This document shows positions 7,253-15,150 of a DNA stretch of 21,374 nt, one piece after another. Every line of letters starts with the position of its first letter. Position 1 is the first letter of the stretch. The notes under the pieces were generated by a model that was given only the letters and a program-made list of their open reading frames with translations, ran no database searches and was not told the DNA's origin. Origin of the DNA: an uncultured Lentisphaeria bacterium (GTDB taxonomy: Bacteria > Verrucomicrobiota > Lentisphaeria > Victivallales > Victivallaceae). The position numbers were made by a program, and so were the translations under genes. Location: assembly GCA_949298665.1 (NCBI GenBank), contig CASFXO010000342.1, positions 1-21,374 of the forward strand, in the 5' to 3' direction.

Positions 7253-7717
7253 TCAGCGCACCGGTTCCACCGGCTCATCACCGGGTTCCGGCTCCGGTTC
7301 CGCCTCCAGTTCCTGCACGATGACGTTCACACCGGTAACCGTCATGCCGGTGGTCTGTTCGACCTCCTCTATCACCGCCTTCTGAATCGCGGTGGCGACA
7401 ACCGGCACCTTGTAACCGAATTTCAAATTCACCTTGAGATCGATCGCCACCCGGTTTTCCGTCCCCAGGTTGACCGTGATCGCCCGATCCTGCAATCGGC
7501 GGTTGCCGACGATTTCGGCGATATTGTCCATCAGGGCGCTCCCGGCCAGACGGGAAACGCCGTCGATGTTCATGATGGCTTTGCGCACCAGGGCGGAAAT
7601 CACATTTTCATGGATTTTGACTTCGCCCATGCCGTTGACTTCGACCGCGGTGCTGGAGGCGGCTTCGGCACTCTGGCCGGCGGCTGGTTTTTCTGCGACT
7701 TTGATGGAAGCTTTCAT
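7253..7717 (-). CDS. Asp23/Gls24 family envelope stress protein
   Basis: The 154-residue protein contains a complete Asp23 domain at about residues 27-137: GEVKIHENVISALVRKAIMNIDGVSRLAG, then VNLGTENRVAIDLKVNLKFGYKVP, then TTGMTVTGVNVIVQ. It is flanked by an Ala-rich N-terminal extension and an acidic Pro/Glu tail. Asp23 proteins are cytosolic, coat the inner face of the membrane through AmaP, and are linked to envelope stress. The B. subtilis relative YqhY is encoded directly after accBC and is tied to acetyl-CoA carboxylase activity. Here the start codon overlaps the accC stop (ATGA), so synthesis should be coupled to AccC. The next gene encodes the probable membrane anchor. Confidence 0.88.
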   Translation of the reverse strand: MKASIKVAEKPAAGQSAEAASSTAVEVNGMGEVKIHENVISALVRKAIMNIDGVSRLAGSALMDNIAEIVGNRRLQDRAITVNLGTENRVAIDLKVNLKFGYKVPVVATAIQKAVIEEVEQTTGMTVTGVNVIVQELEAEPEPEPGDEPVEPVR

Positions 7718-9102
7718 TCCGCATCCTCCTTTTCCTGCTGCGCCCGCGACGCGGCGGAACGCTCCTGGGTGAAACGTTCAATAAAGCCGGTATCGTACTT
7801 CCCGGCCACGAAATCCTTGTTCGCCAGAATCTGCTTCTGGAACGGAATCGTCGTCTTGATCCCTTCCACCGTAAACTCATCCAGCGCCCGGCGGCAGATC
7901 GCCAGCGCCTCCTCGCGCGTGTCTCCGCGAACGATCAGCTTGGCGATCATGCTGTCATAGTACGGCGGAATCTGATAGCCGCTGTACACGTGCGAATCCA
8001 CCCGCACGTTCATGCCGCCGGGAGGAATGATCAATTCCACTCTGCCGGGCGATGGCGCAAAGTTGTTGAACGGATCTTCCGCATTGATCCGGCATTCGAT
8101 CGCATGCCCGGAAAAATGCACGTCCTTCTGCCGGATCGACAGCCGTTCGCCCGCCGCAATCCGGATCTGCGCCTTGATCAGGTCGATACCGGTAACGGTT
8201 TCGGTTACCGGATGTTCCACCTGAATCCGGGTGTTCATCTCCATGAAGTAAAAGCTGCCGTCTTCCGTATAGAGAAATTCGATCGTTCCGGCGTTGGTGT
8301 AACCGGCGGCCTTGGCCGCCTTGACCGCCGCCGCTCCGATCTTGTCGCGCAGCTTCGGCGTCAGCACGGGCGACGGCGACTCTTCGATCAGCTTCTGATT
8401 GCGGCGCTGCACGCTGCAGTCCCGTTCCCCGAGGTGAATGACGTTCCCGTAATTGTCGCCGAGAATCTGAATCTCGATGTGGCGGGGATTCACCAGATAC
8501 TTTTCCATATAAAGCGCACCGTTGCCGAAGGCATTCTCCGCTTCGGTCCGTGCGGCGTGATAGCCCTGGATCAGGCTGGCGTCGTTATGGGCAATGCGCA
8601 TACCGCGCCCGCCTCCGCCCGCCACGGCCTTGATGATGACCGGATATTTGAGCTGATGCGCCGTTTTGAGGGCATCGGCTTCGCTGATGATCAGACCATC
8701 GCTGCCGGGCGTGGTCGGCACGCCGGCTTTCTTCATGGTTTCGCGGGCGACGGCCTTGTCGCCCAGTGCCCGCATCGCCTCCGGCGTCGGGCCGATGAAG
8801 GTGATGCCGTGCTTGCGGCAGGCTTCGGCGAAATAGGCGTTCTCCGCCAGAAAACCGTAGCCGGGATGCACCGCATCGGCGTCGCAGATCGCCGCCACCG
8901 ACAGAATCCGGTCTATCAACAAATAACTCGATGCGGACTGGGCCGGTCCGATGCACACCGCTTCATCGGCAAAACGCACCGCCAGACTGTCGGCATCCGC
9001 CTTGGAGTAAACCGCCACCGTCCGGATTCCCAGCTCCCGGCAGGCGCGGATGATCCGCAGCGCGATTTCACCCCGGTTGGCAATCAATACTTTATTGAAC
9101 AT
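7714..9102 (-). CDS. accC: Acetyl-CoA carboxylase, biotin carboxylase subunit
   Basis: AccC uses ATP and bicarbonate to carboxylate the biotin on AccB, the first half-reaction of malonyl-CoA synthesis. The 462-residue sequence opens MFNKVLIANRGEIALRIIRA, as the family does. It has the ATP-grasp glycine-rich loop KAVAGGGGRGMRI, the GALYMEKYLVNPRHIEIQ stretch and the catalytic EMNTRIQVEHPVTE segment. It is slightly longer than the usual 445-450 residues because of a charged tail (TQERSAASRAQQEKEDAE). AAGGAA precedes the ATG. It follows accB by 28 bases, and its stop overlaps the Asp23 start. The accA and accD subunits are not in the window. Confidence 0.97.
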   Translation of the reverse strand: MFNKVLIANRGEIALRIIRACRELGIRTVAVYSKADADSLAVRFADEAVCIGPAQSASSYLLIDRILSVAAICDADAVHPGYGFLAENAYFAEACRKHGITFIGPTPEAMRALGDKAVARETMKKAGVPTTPGSDGLIISEADALKTAHQLKYPVIIKAVAGGGGRGMRIAHNDASLIQGYHAARTEAENAFGNGALYMEKYLVNPRHIEIQILGDNYGNVIHLGERDCSVQRRNQKLIEESPSPVLTPKLRDKIGAAAVKAAKAAGYTNAGTIEFLYTEDGSFYFMEMNTRIQVEHPVTETVTGIDLIKAQIRIAAGERLSIRQKDVHFSGHAIECRINAEDPFNNFAPSPGRVELIIPPGGMNVRVDSHVYSGYQIPPYYDSMIAKLIVRGDTREEALAICRRALDEFTVEGIKTTIPFQKQILANKDFVAGKYDTGFIERFTQERSAASRAQQEKEDAE

Positions 9103-9130
9103 GAAACAGGGTTCCTTGCCTTGCTCCGGA

Positions 9131-9592
9131 TCATTCGATGATGATCAACGGCTGACCGTATTCCACCGGCTGACCGTTTTCCACCAGAATATCCTTGATG
9201 ACGCCGCATTTTTCGGCTTTGATTTCATTCATGACCTTCATCGCCTCGATGATGCCGATCACCGTATCGGCATTGATCCGGTCCCCCACCTTGACGAAGG
9301 CCGCGGCATCCGGAGAAGCCGCCCGGTAGAAGGTCCCGACCAGCGGCGCATCGATCGTTTCCGTCGGCGCGGCCGCCTCAGTCGCCGGAGCTGCCGCAGC
9401 GGCAGGAGCGGCGGGCGTCGCAACGGGCGCAACGGCCGGAGCCGGCACCGCCATCACCGGTGCCGTCGTCGCCACAACCGCCGTCGGACCGCGCTTGATG
9501 CAGAGATTATACGCCTCGGCCTCCACCTTGAACTCGGTCAGATCGTTCTCGGCCATCAGCTTGACAATCGTTTTGATCTCTTCGATTTTCAT
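9131..9592 (-). CDS. accB: Acetyl-CoA carboxylase, biotin carboxyl carrier protein
   Basis: AccB carries the biotin that shuttles CO2 between AccC and the carboxyltransferase. The 153-residue protein has the three expected parts. These are an N-terminal helix region (MKIEEIKTIVKLMAENDLTE), a flexible Ala/Pro linker at about residues 38-77, and a C-terminal biotinyl domain with EAMKVMNEI, where Lys119 is the biotinylated residue. The domain also shows the AccB-type thumb region (PLVGTFYRAASPDAAAFVKVGD). It stands directly before accC, as in most bacteria, and after aroQ, a frequent arrangement. The 127-base gap to aroQ holds no convincing gene or terminator. Confidence 0.97.
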   Translation of the reverse strand: MKIEEIKTIVKLMAENDLTEFKVEAEAYNLCIKRGPTAVVATTAPVMAVPAPAVAPVATPAAPAAAAAPATEAAAPTETIDAPLVGTFYRAASPDAAAFVKVGDRINADTVIGIIEAMKVMNEIKAEKCGVIKDILVENGQPVEYGQPLIIIE

Positions 9593-9719
9593 TTCCGTTT
9601 ATGATCCCTTTTCATTCTGTTGAGGGCACCGGCCTGCCGCATTCCAGTACGGGACACGGCTTGCCGTCATCATAGATCACAACGCCAGACCGTCTCCAGC
9701 GATCGGCGCGGTTCCTTCC

Positions 9720-10181
9720 TTATTTTTCCCGTCGCTCCGCGTCCCGGCGCAGGATCTCCGCCAGCGCCAGGAGTGCCAGCCGGTAGCTGTCCGCTCCGAA
9801 TCCGGCGATCACCCCGCGGCACACCGGAGCGGTCAGCGAACGATGCCGGAATTCCTCCCGGCCGTTCACATTGCTCAGGTGAATCTCCACCGCCGGCAGC
9901 CGGACTGCGGCCAGCGCATCCCGGATCGCCACGCTGGTATGCGTGTAAGCGGCCGGATTGATCAGAATGCCGTCCGTTCCATCGCTCATGGCCGCTCCGA
10001 TCCGGCTTACGATCCCGCCTTCGCTGTTCGACTGAAACGCCGTCAGTTCCAATCCCAGCTCCGCGGCCAGCGCATGTTGCGCCGCCACGATGTCATCCAG
10101 CGTGACGGTGCCGTAAATGTCCGGTTCGCGTCTGCCCAGCAGCTGCAGATTCGGACCGTTGATCAACAGTACTTTCATCAT
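9720..10181 (-). CDS. aroQ: Type II 3-dehydroquinate dehydratase
   Basis: The enzyme converts 3-dehydroquinate to 3-dehydroshikimate, the third step of the shikimate pathway, as a cytosolic dodecamer. The 153 residues contain the whole family pattern: INGPNLQLLGRREPDIYG with the active-site Tyr at residue 23, FQSNSEGG, INPAAYTHTSVAIRDA, and VEIHLSNVNGREEFRHRS with the catalytic His. Two consecutive ATG codons (10181 and 10178) could serve as start. No Shine-Dalgarno sequence is visible, and a promoter-like -10 sits just eight bases upstream, so the message may be leaderless. It precedes accB-accC, as in Pseudomonas. Confidence 0.96.
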   Translation of the reverse strand: MMKVLLINGPNLQLLGRREPDIYGTVTLDDIVAAQHALAAELGLELTAFQSNSEGGIVSRIGAAMSDGTDGILINPAAYTHTSVAIRDALAAVRLPAVEIHLSNVNGREEFRHRSLTAPVCRGVIAGFGADSYRLALLALAEILRRDAERREK

Positions 10182-10189
10182 AATGCTTT

Positions 10190-10219
10190 ACTATAGCACA
10201 CGATTCGGCGTTTTTCCAA
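10190..10219 (-). promoter_or_regulatory. Candidate aroQ promoter
   Basis: On the minus strand TTGGAA (10219-10214) and TATAGT (10195-10190) are 18 bases apart in the 46-base gap between the RodZ-like gene and aroQ. The -10 differs from TATAAT at one position and the -35 from TTGACA at two. Transcription would begin about at the aroQ start codon. Read-through from the upstream genes is also possible. Confidence 0.45.
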
Positions 10220-10227
10220 TATCCCGC

Positions 10228-11034
10228 TCAACGCACCGGATCGGGCGGCAGCGCCACCACCTCCAGCGCAGGCTGCGGCTGCATTTCCAGCAGACGTTTT
10301 TCATCCAGCGGAGTCGGCGCCCCGCCCGTCGGCGTGACCGTCCCCGAATTCGAATCCGACGTAAGCGCCAGCACCAGCAGCGTCAGCGCCACCGTCACCA
10401 GAAACACCCCGGCACCCGCCACCAGCAGAATCCGCTTCAGCAGAATCGGGTTTTCCTCGGACAATTCCATGTCCACCACGGATTTCGAAGGATCGCCCGG
10501 CGCCTCGTATTCCAGACGCTGGCGGATGTCCACCGTCAGGGATTCCGTCAACGCTTCGTCCAGACCGTAAAACGCACACAGCGTCTTGACGTAAGCCAGC
10601 ACATACACCACCGGCGGAAGGGAAGCATAATCTTCCTCCTCGATCGCCTCAATGTAAATACTGCGGATCTTCGTGGCTTCGCCCACTTCCGAAACGCTCA
10701 GACGACGCTGCATTCGCAATTCCCGCAGATAGCGTCCGAATCCCGCCTGTCCGCCGTTCTCTCCCGCCTGAAAACGGGGAGCCGGTTTCAGCACCGGTAC
10801 CGGCACCCGTTCCGGCGCCGGAGGCGGCACCGCCGTACTGTCCGCCGCAGTCGCCTTCTCCCCGGAAACCGCCGCCGCGTCGCCGCGTATTCCCGGCAGC
10901 GGAATGGAAGCGGGCACCGCGACATTCCCGACCGTCTGCAACACGGCCCCGGCCGCTGTTCCGGGCGTTTTTTCCGGAGCATCGTCGAACAACGGCAGCG
11001 AATCCTTCCGCGCCTGATCCTGCGTGTCTTCCAT
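10228..11034 (-). CDS. RodZ-like protein: HTH domain and one membrane helix
   Basis: RodZ links the MreB cytoskeleton to the cell-wall elongation machinery. This 268-residue protein has the RodZ-type helix-turn-helix domain at about residues 99-158 (FGRYLRELRMQRRLSVSEVGEATKI, then YASLPPVVYVLAYVKTLCAFYGL) and one transmembrane helix at about 202-225. Two things are odd. The HTH domain follows a Pro/Ala-rich disordered stretch of about 95 residues instead of starting the protein, and the outer part is only about 43 residues, without the usual C-terminal beta domain. The gene begins three bases after ftsK ends, so the two are co-transcribed and probably coupled. Confidence 0.75.
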   Translation of the reverse strand: MEDTQDQARKDSLPLFDDAPEKTPGTAAGAVLQTVGNVAVPASIPLPGIRGDAAAVSGEKATAADSTAVPPPAPERVPVPVLKPAPRFQAGENGGQAGFGRYLRELRMQRRLSVSEVGEATKIRSIYIEAIEEEDYASLPPVVYVLAYVKTLCAFYGLDEALTESLTVDIRQRLEYEAPGDPSKSVVDMELSEENPILLKRILLVAGAGVFLVTVALTLLVLALTSDSNSGTVTPTGGAPTPLDEKRLLEMQPQPALEVVALPPDPVR

Positions 11035-11037
11035 AAT

Positions 11038-13581
11038 TTATCCCTCTATTTCATCAAAAATCAGAATTTCCCGTTTGCTTCCTCCGGGCAGCGGCGGCCC
11101 GACTATGCCCCGCGCCTCAAACAGATCGATCAATTCCGCCGCCTTGTTATACCCGATGCCCAGACGGCGCTGCAGGTAACTGGTACTCGCCTTCCGTTCC
11201 ATAATAATGATTTCCAGAGCCTTGCGGACGTTGTCCCCGTCCCCGGGCCGGAGGTATTTGCGTACCAGCGGCGCGATGTCGCGCAAATCTTCCGCATCCA
11301 TATCTTCTTCGTCGTCCGCACCGTCCGCGCCGTCCGCCTCCTCGCCCTCGGCCATCACCTGGGCGTTGAACTGCTGCGGTGCCTGGGCGGAGACGAACTC
11401 CACCACCTTCTTGATGTCGTTGTCGTCCACCATCGCCCCCTGGATCCGTTCCAGTCCGGCGCTACCCGGCGGCAGGTACAGCATATCCCCCTTGCCCAGC
11501 AGCGTCTCCGCCCCGTTCTGGTCGAGAATGACCTGACTGTCCACGCGCTTGCCGACCATGAAGGCGATTTTCGTCGGCAGATTGGCGCGAATGACGCCGG
11601 TTACGATTTCGCGGCTCGGCCGCTGCGTGGCAATGACGATGTGAATCCCCGCCGCCCGTCCTTTCTGAGCAATGCGCGCGATGGAGGTTTCCACATCCTT
11701 CCGGGCGTCGGTCATCATCAGGTCGGCCAACTCGTCCACGATCACCACCAGCACCGGCAGCGTGTCGGGAATCGGCAGCCCGTCGTCGTCCAGCACCGGT
11801 TCCGGCGGCAGCGTCCGGGCGTTGTAGCCGCGCAGATGTTTCACCCCCGCCCGGGCGAGAATCCGGTACCGCTTTTCCATCTCCGCCACCGCCCAGCGCA
11901 GGGCGATCGGCACCTTGCGCGGGTCGTTGACCACAGGCGTGATCAGATGCGGCAGGGTCCGGTACGCCTCGTGTTCCACCACTTTCGGGTCCACCAGAAT
12001 CAGCCGCAGTTCGTCCGGCCGGAAACGGAACAGCAGACTCATGATCAACGTATTCATGCAGACGCTCTTCCCGCTGCCGGTGGCGCCCGCGATCAGCAGG
12101 TGGGGCGCCTTGGCCAGATCCAGAATGACCGGTTTTCCGGCCACGTCGCGTCCCAGCACAATCGGAATTTCCGCGGACGTTTCCTGCCACTGCTTCGACT
12201 CCATGACCGAACGCATGAATACGGCTTCGGCACGGCTGTTGGGGGCTTCCACCCCCACCACGTTCCGACCGGGAATCGGCGCCAGAATGCGCACGCTCTG
12301 CGCTTCCAGCTCCATGGCGATGTTGGATTCGAGATTGACGACCTTTTCCACCTTGACGCCGGGCGCCAGCTGAATTTCGTACCGGGTCACCCGCGGTCCG
12401 CTGATGTGATTGACCACGGTGCCGTCCACCTTGAAGTTGTCCAGCGTCCGCTGGAGAATTTCCCGGCAGCGGACGATCGACTCGATGTTCTCTCCGGCGG
12501 CCTCCGCCCCCTTGCTCAACATGGTGATCGGCGGCAGCGTGTAACTCCCGAACAACGGCACCCGGCCGCGCTTCCCTTCCTCAACGATCCGGGTATCCGG
12601 ATCCGCACTGTTTCGCTTGCCCGCCTCCGTGCCCGCGGCGACCGCCGACAGGGACGGCGCAGGCGGAATCTCCGGCAGCTCCGGCGTTTCCTCCATTTCC
12701 GGCTCCAGCGGCGCCGAAGCCGCTTCCGGCGCAGTCTCTTCGGCGGCATGGCTGCGCTTCAGGGCCTCCAGCGCCGCCCGGACCCCGCCCAGGAAACCGC
12801 CGCCCCGCTTCGGCGCCGGAACCGGCGCCGTCGCCGGAGCGGCCGCCGACGGCGACGCAACCGGCGAAACCGCAACAGGCTCTTCACGGTCCATGGCGGC
12901 GGCCAGCGCCTCCACCCGGCTGCGCGGAACCGCTTCGGTCCCGGCCTCTTCCTGCCGGGCCAGCCGCGCCGCCACCAGTCGGTGGAAATCCGCCAGATAA
13001 ATCATCACCGCACCGCCCAGCAACAATGTCCAGCCCGTCACCATGGTCCCGATCGGACCGATCAGGCGACGCAGCCAGCCTTCGGGAAGCGGCGGATTCT
13101 CCACCTGCGGCGCGGCGAAAAACTGTCCGATCACGCCTCCCGGCAGTGCCTGGCGCGGCGTCTCCGCCCGGCCGAGCCCGAACCGATCGGTCAGCTCGGC
13201 GAAGGTTTCCGGCGCGATGGCGAACAGCAGCATCGCCCCCAGCATCATCAACACCGCGCCGCCGAGAAACCGGCCCCGGTGTCCCCGTTCCGGCAGGAAC
13301 GAACGGAACATCCCCAGCAGCAGCAGCCCGAGAAACAGATACGCGGCAAATCCGCAGCAGATGAACAGCGCATAAGCCAGATGCGCGCCGAGATTTCCGA
13401 TCCAGTTTTCCGGCGGGGCGTCCGTGCCCCCGCCGAGCGCGTCCATGTCGCCCGGGGAATAGGAAATGATCGCCAGCACCAGCATCAGCGCAAAGGCGCA
13501 GAAAAACACATGCCGCACCTTGAACCGCCGCGGTTCCCCTCCGCCGGCTCGTCCGGCACCGTTTCCCTTTTCCCTGCTCAT
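11038..13581 (-). CDS. ftsK: DNA translocase FtsK
   Basis: FtsK is the septal ATP-driven DNA pump that clears and aligns the chromosome termini during division. From the start used here it has 847 residues. The N-terminal ~200 residues hold about four membrane helices, an Ala/Pro/Glu linker runs to about 335, and the motor follows. The motor has Walker A GATGSGKSV (about 499-507), Walker B VIVDEL (about 613-618) and RAAGIHIVIATQRPS. The C-terminal winged-helix gamma domain (about 770-847) should read KOPS-like sequences. Two in-frame ATGs further upstream (13617 and 13611) cannot be excluded. The chosen ATG has an AGGA only two bases away, so the start is uncertain. A RodZ-like gene follows after three bases. 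Confidence 0.95.
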   Translation of the reverse strand: MSREKGNGAGRAGGGEPRRFKVRHVFFCAFALMLVLAIISYSPGDMDALGGGTDAPPENWIGNLGAHLAYALFICCGFAAYLFLGLLLLGMFRSFLPERGHRGRFLGGAVLMMLGAMLLFAIAPETFAELTDRFGLGRAETPRQALPGGVIGQFFAAPQVENPPLPEGWLRRLIGPIGTMVTGWTLLLGGAVMIYLADFHRLVAARLARQEEAGTEAVPRSRVEALAAAMDREEPVAVSPVASPSAAAPATAPVPAPKRGGGFLGGVRAALEALKRSHAAEETAPEAASAPLEPEMEETPELPEIPPAPSLSAVAAGTEAGKRNSADPDTRIVEEGKRGRVPLFGSYTLPPITMLSKGAEAAGENIESIVRCREILQRTLDNFKVDGTVVNHISGPRVTRYEIQLAPGVKVEKVVNLESNIAMELEAQSVRILAPIPGRNVVGVEAPNSRAEAVFMRSVMESKQWQETSAEIPIVLGRDVAGKPVILDLAKAPHLLIAGATGSGKSVCMNTLIMSLLFRFRPDELRLILVDPKVVEHEAYRTLPHLITPVVNDPRKVPIALRWAVAEMEKRYRILARAGVKHLRGYNARTLPPEPVLDDDGLPIPDTLPVLVVIVDELADLMMTDARKDVETSIARIAQKGRAAGIHIVIATQRPSREIVTGVIRANLPTKIAFMVGKRVDSQVILDQNGAETLLGKGDMLYLPPGSAGLERIQGAMVDDNDIKKVVEFVSAQAPQQFNAQVMAEGEEADGADGADDEEDMDAEDLRDIAPLVRKYLRPGDGDNVRKALEIIIMERKASTSYLQRRLGIGYNKAAELIDLFEARGIVGPPLPGGSKREILIFDEIEG

Positions 13582-13605
13582 CGTCCTGAAAAAACAACTT
13601 CCCGT

Positions 13606-13634
13606 TTGCATTCTCATTGTTCACGGGTTACAAT
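13606..13634 (+). promoter_or_regulatory. Candidate promoter of the WbuC-type cupin gene
   Basis: TTGCAT (13606-13611) and TACAAT (13629-13634) are 17 bases apart. The -10 differs from consensus at one position. The start of transcription would be near 13641, giving a leader of about 52 bases that ends with AGGA ten bases before the ATG. The -10 shares bases with the predicted ftsK -10 on the other strand. Confidence 0.45.
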
Positions 13635-13658
13635 ATGCCGGATCGCGCCTCTTTGCAA
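13630..13658 (-). promoter_or_regulatory. Candidate ftsK promoter
   Basis: On the minus strand TTGCAA (13658-13653) and TATTGT (13635-13630) have the ideal 17-base spacing, each matching the consensus at four of six positions. Transcription would start near 13623, about 42 bases before the ATG at 13581, or six bases before the ATG at 13617. Confidence 0.4.
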
Positions 13659-13692
13659 GCACAAAACCTCATTCATTCAGGAATAAATCACT

Positions 13693-14091
13693 ATGAAATG
13701 CGTCACCCGGGAACTCATCGCCGACATGCTTGAGCAGGCGGCGGCCAGCCCCCGCCGCCGCTCCCATCACAACTTTCATCCGACCCTGGAGGACCCCATT
13801 CAGCGTCTGCTGATCGGCGCCATGCCGGACACGGTTTTCCCCACGCACCGCCACCGCACGAAATGGGAACTGTTCACGCTGCTGCATGGGGAGGTCGAAG
13901 CCGTTTTTTTCGACAACGACGGTCGGGAAATCGAACGCCATGTCCTTTCGCCGGACGGTGCCTGCTCCGCTTTGGAAATTCCCGCCGGCCAATGGCATCT
14001 CTACCGGGTACGTCGGCCTTCCGTCATTCTGGAAGTCAAGCCCGGCCCGTATGAGCCGATCGGCCCGGAAGACACCGCCGATTTCGCCTGA
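13693..14091 (+). CDS. WbuC family cupin-fold metalloprotein
   Basis: The 132-residue protein matches the WbuC family, small single-domain cupins first named from O-antigen clusters and of unknown reaction. It shows ASPRRRSHHNFHP at about 18-30, LEDPIQRLLIGAMP, and the metal-binding cupin motif HRHRTKWELFTLLHG (H52, H54, E59). A second motif, EIPAGQWHLYRV with H102, is followed by the closing EVKPGPYEPI. It has no signal peptide. AGGA lies ten bases before the ATG. It is divergent from ftsK and converges on the regulator gene with only ten bases between their stops, and no polysaccharide-synthesis genes lie next to it, so the context gives no hint of its role. Confidence 0.88.
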   Translation: MKCVTRELIADMLEQAAASPRRRSHHNFHPTLEDPIQRLLIGAMPDTVFPTHRHRTKWELFTLLHGEVEAVFFDNDGREIERHVLSPDGACSALEIPAGQWHLYRVRRPSVILEVKPGPYEPIGPEDTADFA

Positions 14092-14101
14092 GCGCCCGGC
14101 A

Positions 14102-15133
14102 TCAGTCGAGCCGGAGTGTCCCCGGCATCCAGATGCGCCGCCGCGGCCGCCCCGGGTGTTCGATCAGAGTAAAGCATTCTTCAAAAGCGGCACGGCCGAT
14201 TTCCCGCCAGTCCACCGCGATGGTGGGAAACGTCGCGAAGTCAGGCATCATCAACCGTTTCCCGTCCACGCCCAGCACGCAGGCGTCCGCCGGCAGCGAA
14301 CGCCCGGGAAAACGTTCGGTGTAACGCTCGCAATACACCTGCAGCAGATTGTCGGAAGTGAAGAAATGCCCCGTGTCCGGCGTGAACGCCACTTCATGCG
14401 TCGACTCCCCTCGGCCGTGCATGAACAATTCCGGCATGACCCCCGTCTCCTGGCGCCAGCGCCGCATGAAAATTTCCGCGCGAATCTCGTAGCTGGGCAG
14501 CTGCGTAGCGAAAACCCGCATTTTCTTCATGCCCCGCTGCCGGAAAAAAGCCGTCGCCTGTTCCGCCGTATTGAGCGGATCGACGTCCACCAGCGAAATC
14601 CGCCCTCCGAAATCCTGCACCATCTGCCCCCCCACCGTCGGTTGCAGCAACGGGTACTCCGAAATGAAGGAATCATATTCCAGCAACAGAACAATACCGC
14701 TGGCCCGGGTGGAACTTTCCCGGATACGGGCCACATGGTCGCCCTCCGGTTCCAGCGGATCCACCAGCACCGAATACCCCTTCTCCAGCGCTGATTGTTG
14801 AATTCCCTGCAACACTGAAAGATACAGCCCCGCACGCTGTCTGAGCCGGTAAGGCAACAGATACACGGCGATCTGTCGGATCGTTTTCCGGGACCGTCCA
14901 CCGCTTTCCCGACCGATCAGAATGTCCCGGCCGGATTTTTCCAGCAGACCTCTGGAACAGAGATAGGCAATGCCGCGCTGCACCGTACTGTAACTGAGAT
15001 GGAAATCAGCCTGCAACTGCCGCAGCGGCGGCAGCCGGTGTCCCGCGGGAAACTGACCGGAGACAATCTTCCCTTCCAGAAACTGGATCAATTCCGCGGC
15101 CTTGCGCGGACGTGGCGGCAGCAGAAACGCCAT
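14102..15133 (-). CDS. GntR-HTH transcriptional regulator with LacI-type sensor domain
   Basis: The 343-residue protein has an N-terminal GntR winged helix at about residues 8-70 (GKIVSGQFPAGHRLPPLRQL, then LSYSTVQRGIAYLCSRGLLEKS). A periplasmic-binding-like sensor domain of the LacI/GalR type follows (about 85-343, starting IRQIAVYLLPY and including GIVLLLEYD). This is the architecture of the arabinose repressor AraR, which releases DNA on binding a sugar. The ligand here is unknown, presumably a sugar from the substrate of the adjacent enzymes. A longer frame exists upstream, but GGAAGGA about five bases before the ATG at 15133 fixes the start. The enzyme gene ends 17 bases upstream, so enzyme and regulator are co-transcribed and probably autoregulated. 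Confidence 0.85.
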   Translation of the reverse strand: MAFLLPPRPRKAAELIQFLEGKIVSGQFPAGHRLPPLRQLQADFHLSYSTVQRGIAYLCSRGLLEKSGRDILIGRESGGRSRKTIRQIAVYLLPYRLRQRAGLYLSVLQGIQQSALEKGYSVLVDPLEPEGDHVARIRESSTRASGIVLLLEYDSFISEYPLLQPTVGGQMVQDFGGRISLVDVDPLNTAEQATAFFRQRGMKKMRVFATQLPSYEIRAEIFMRRWRQETGVMPELFMHGRGESTHEVAFTPDTGHFFTSDNLLQVYCERYTERFPGRSLPADACVLGVDGKRLMMPDFATFPTIAVDWREIGRAAFEECFTLIEHPGRPRRRIWMPGTLRLD

Positions 15134-15150
15134 GATTTTCCTTCCCCCGG

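Noticed and set aside
7990..9141. Open frame of 383 codons on the plus strand opposite accC
   Set aside because: Antisense shadow of a highly conserved gene; composition is atypical for a protein.
9625..9699. Small frame in the aroQ-accB gap encoding a peptide with VIYDDGKPCPVLECGRPVP
   Set aside because: It looks protein-like and is in frame with aroQ after its stop, but has only a GTG start, no ribosome site and about 22 codons. It could be the trace of a longer ancestral tail, but this is not supportable.
10117..13686. Open frame of 1189 codons on the plus strand, opposite ftsK, the RodZ-like gene and aroQ
   Set aside because: The predicted protein is Arg/His/Gln-rich and low in complexity with no recognisable domain, while three well-known genes are encoded opposite. 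Long antisense frames are expected from GC-rich codon use.
14092..14101. Possible shared terminator between the convergent cupin and regulator genes
   Set aside because: Only ten bases separate the stops and no stem with a T run is visible on either strand nearby.
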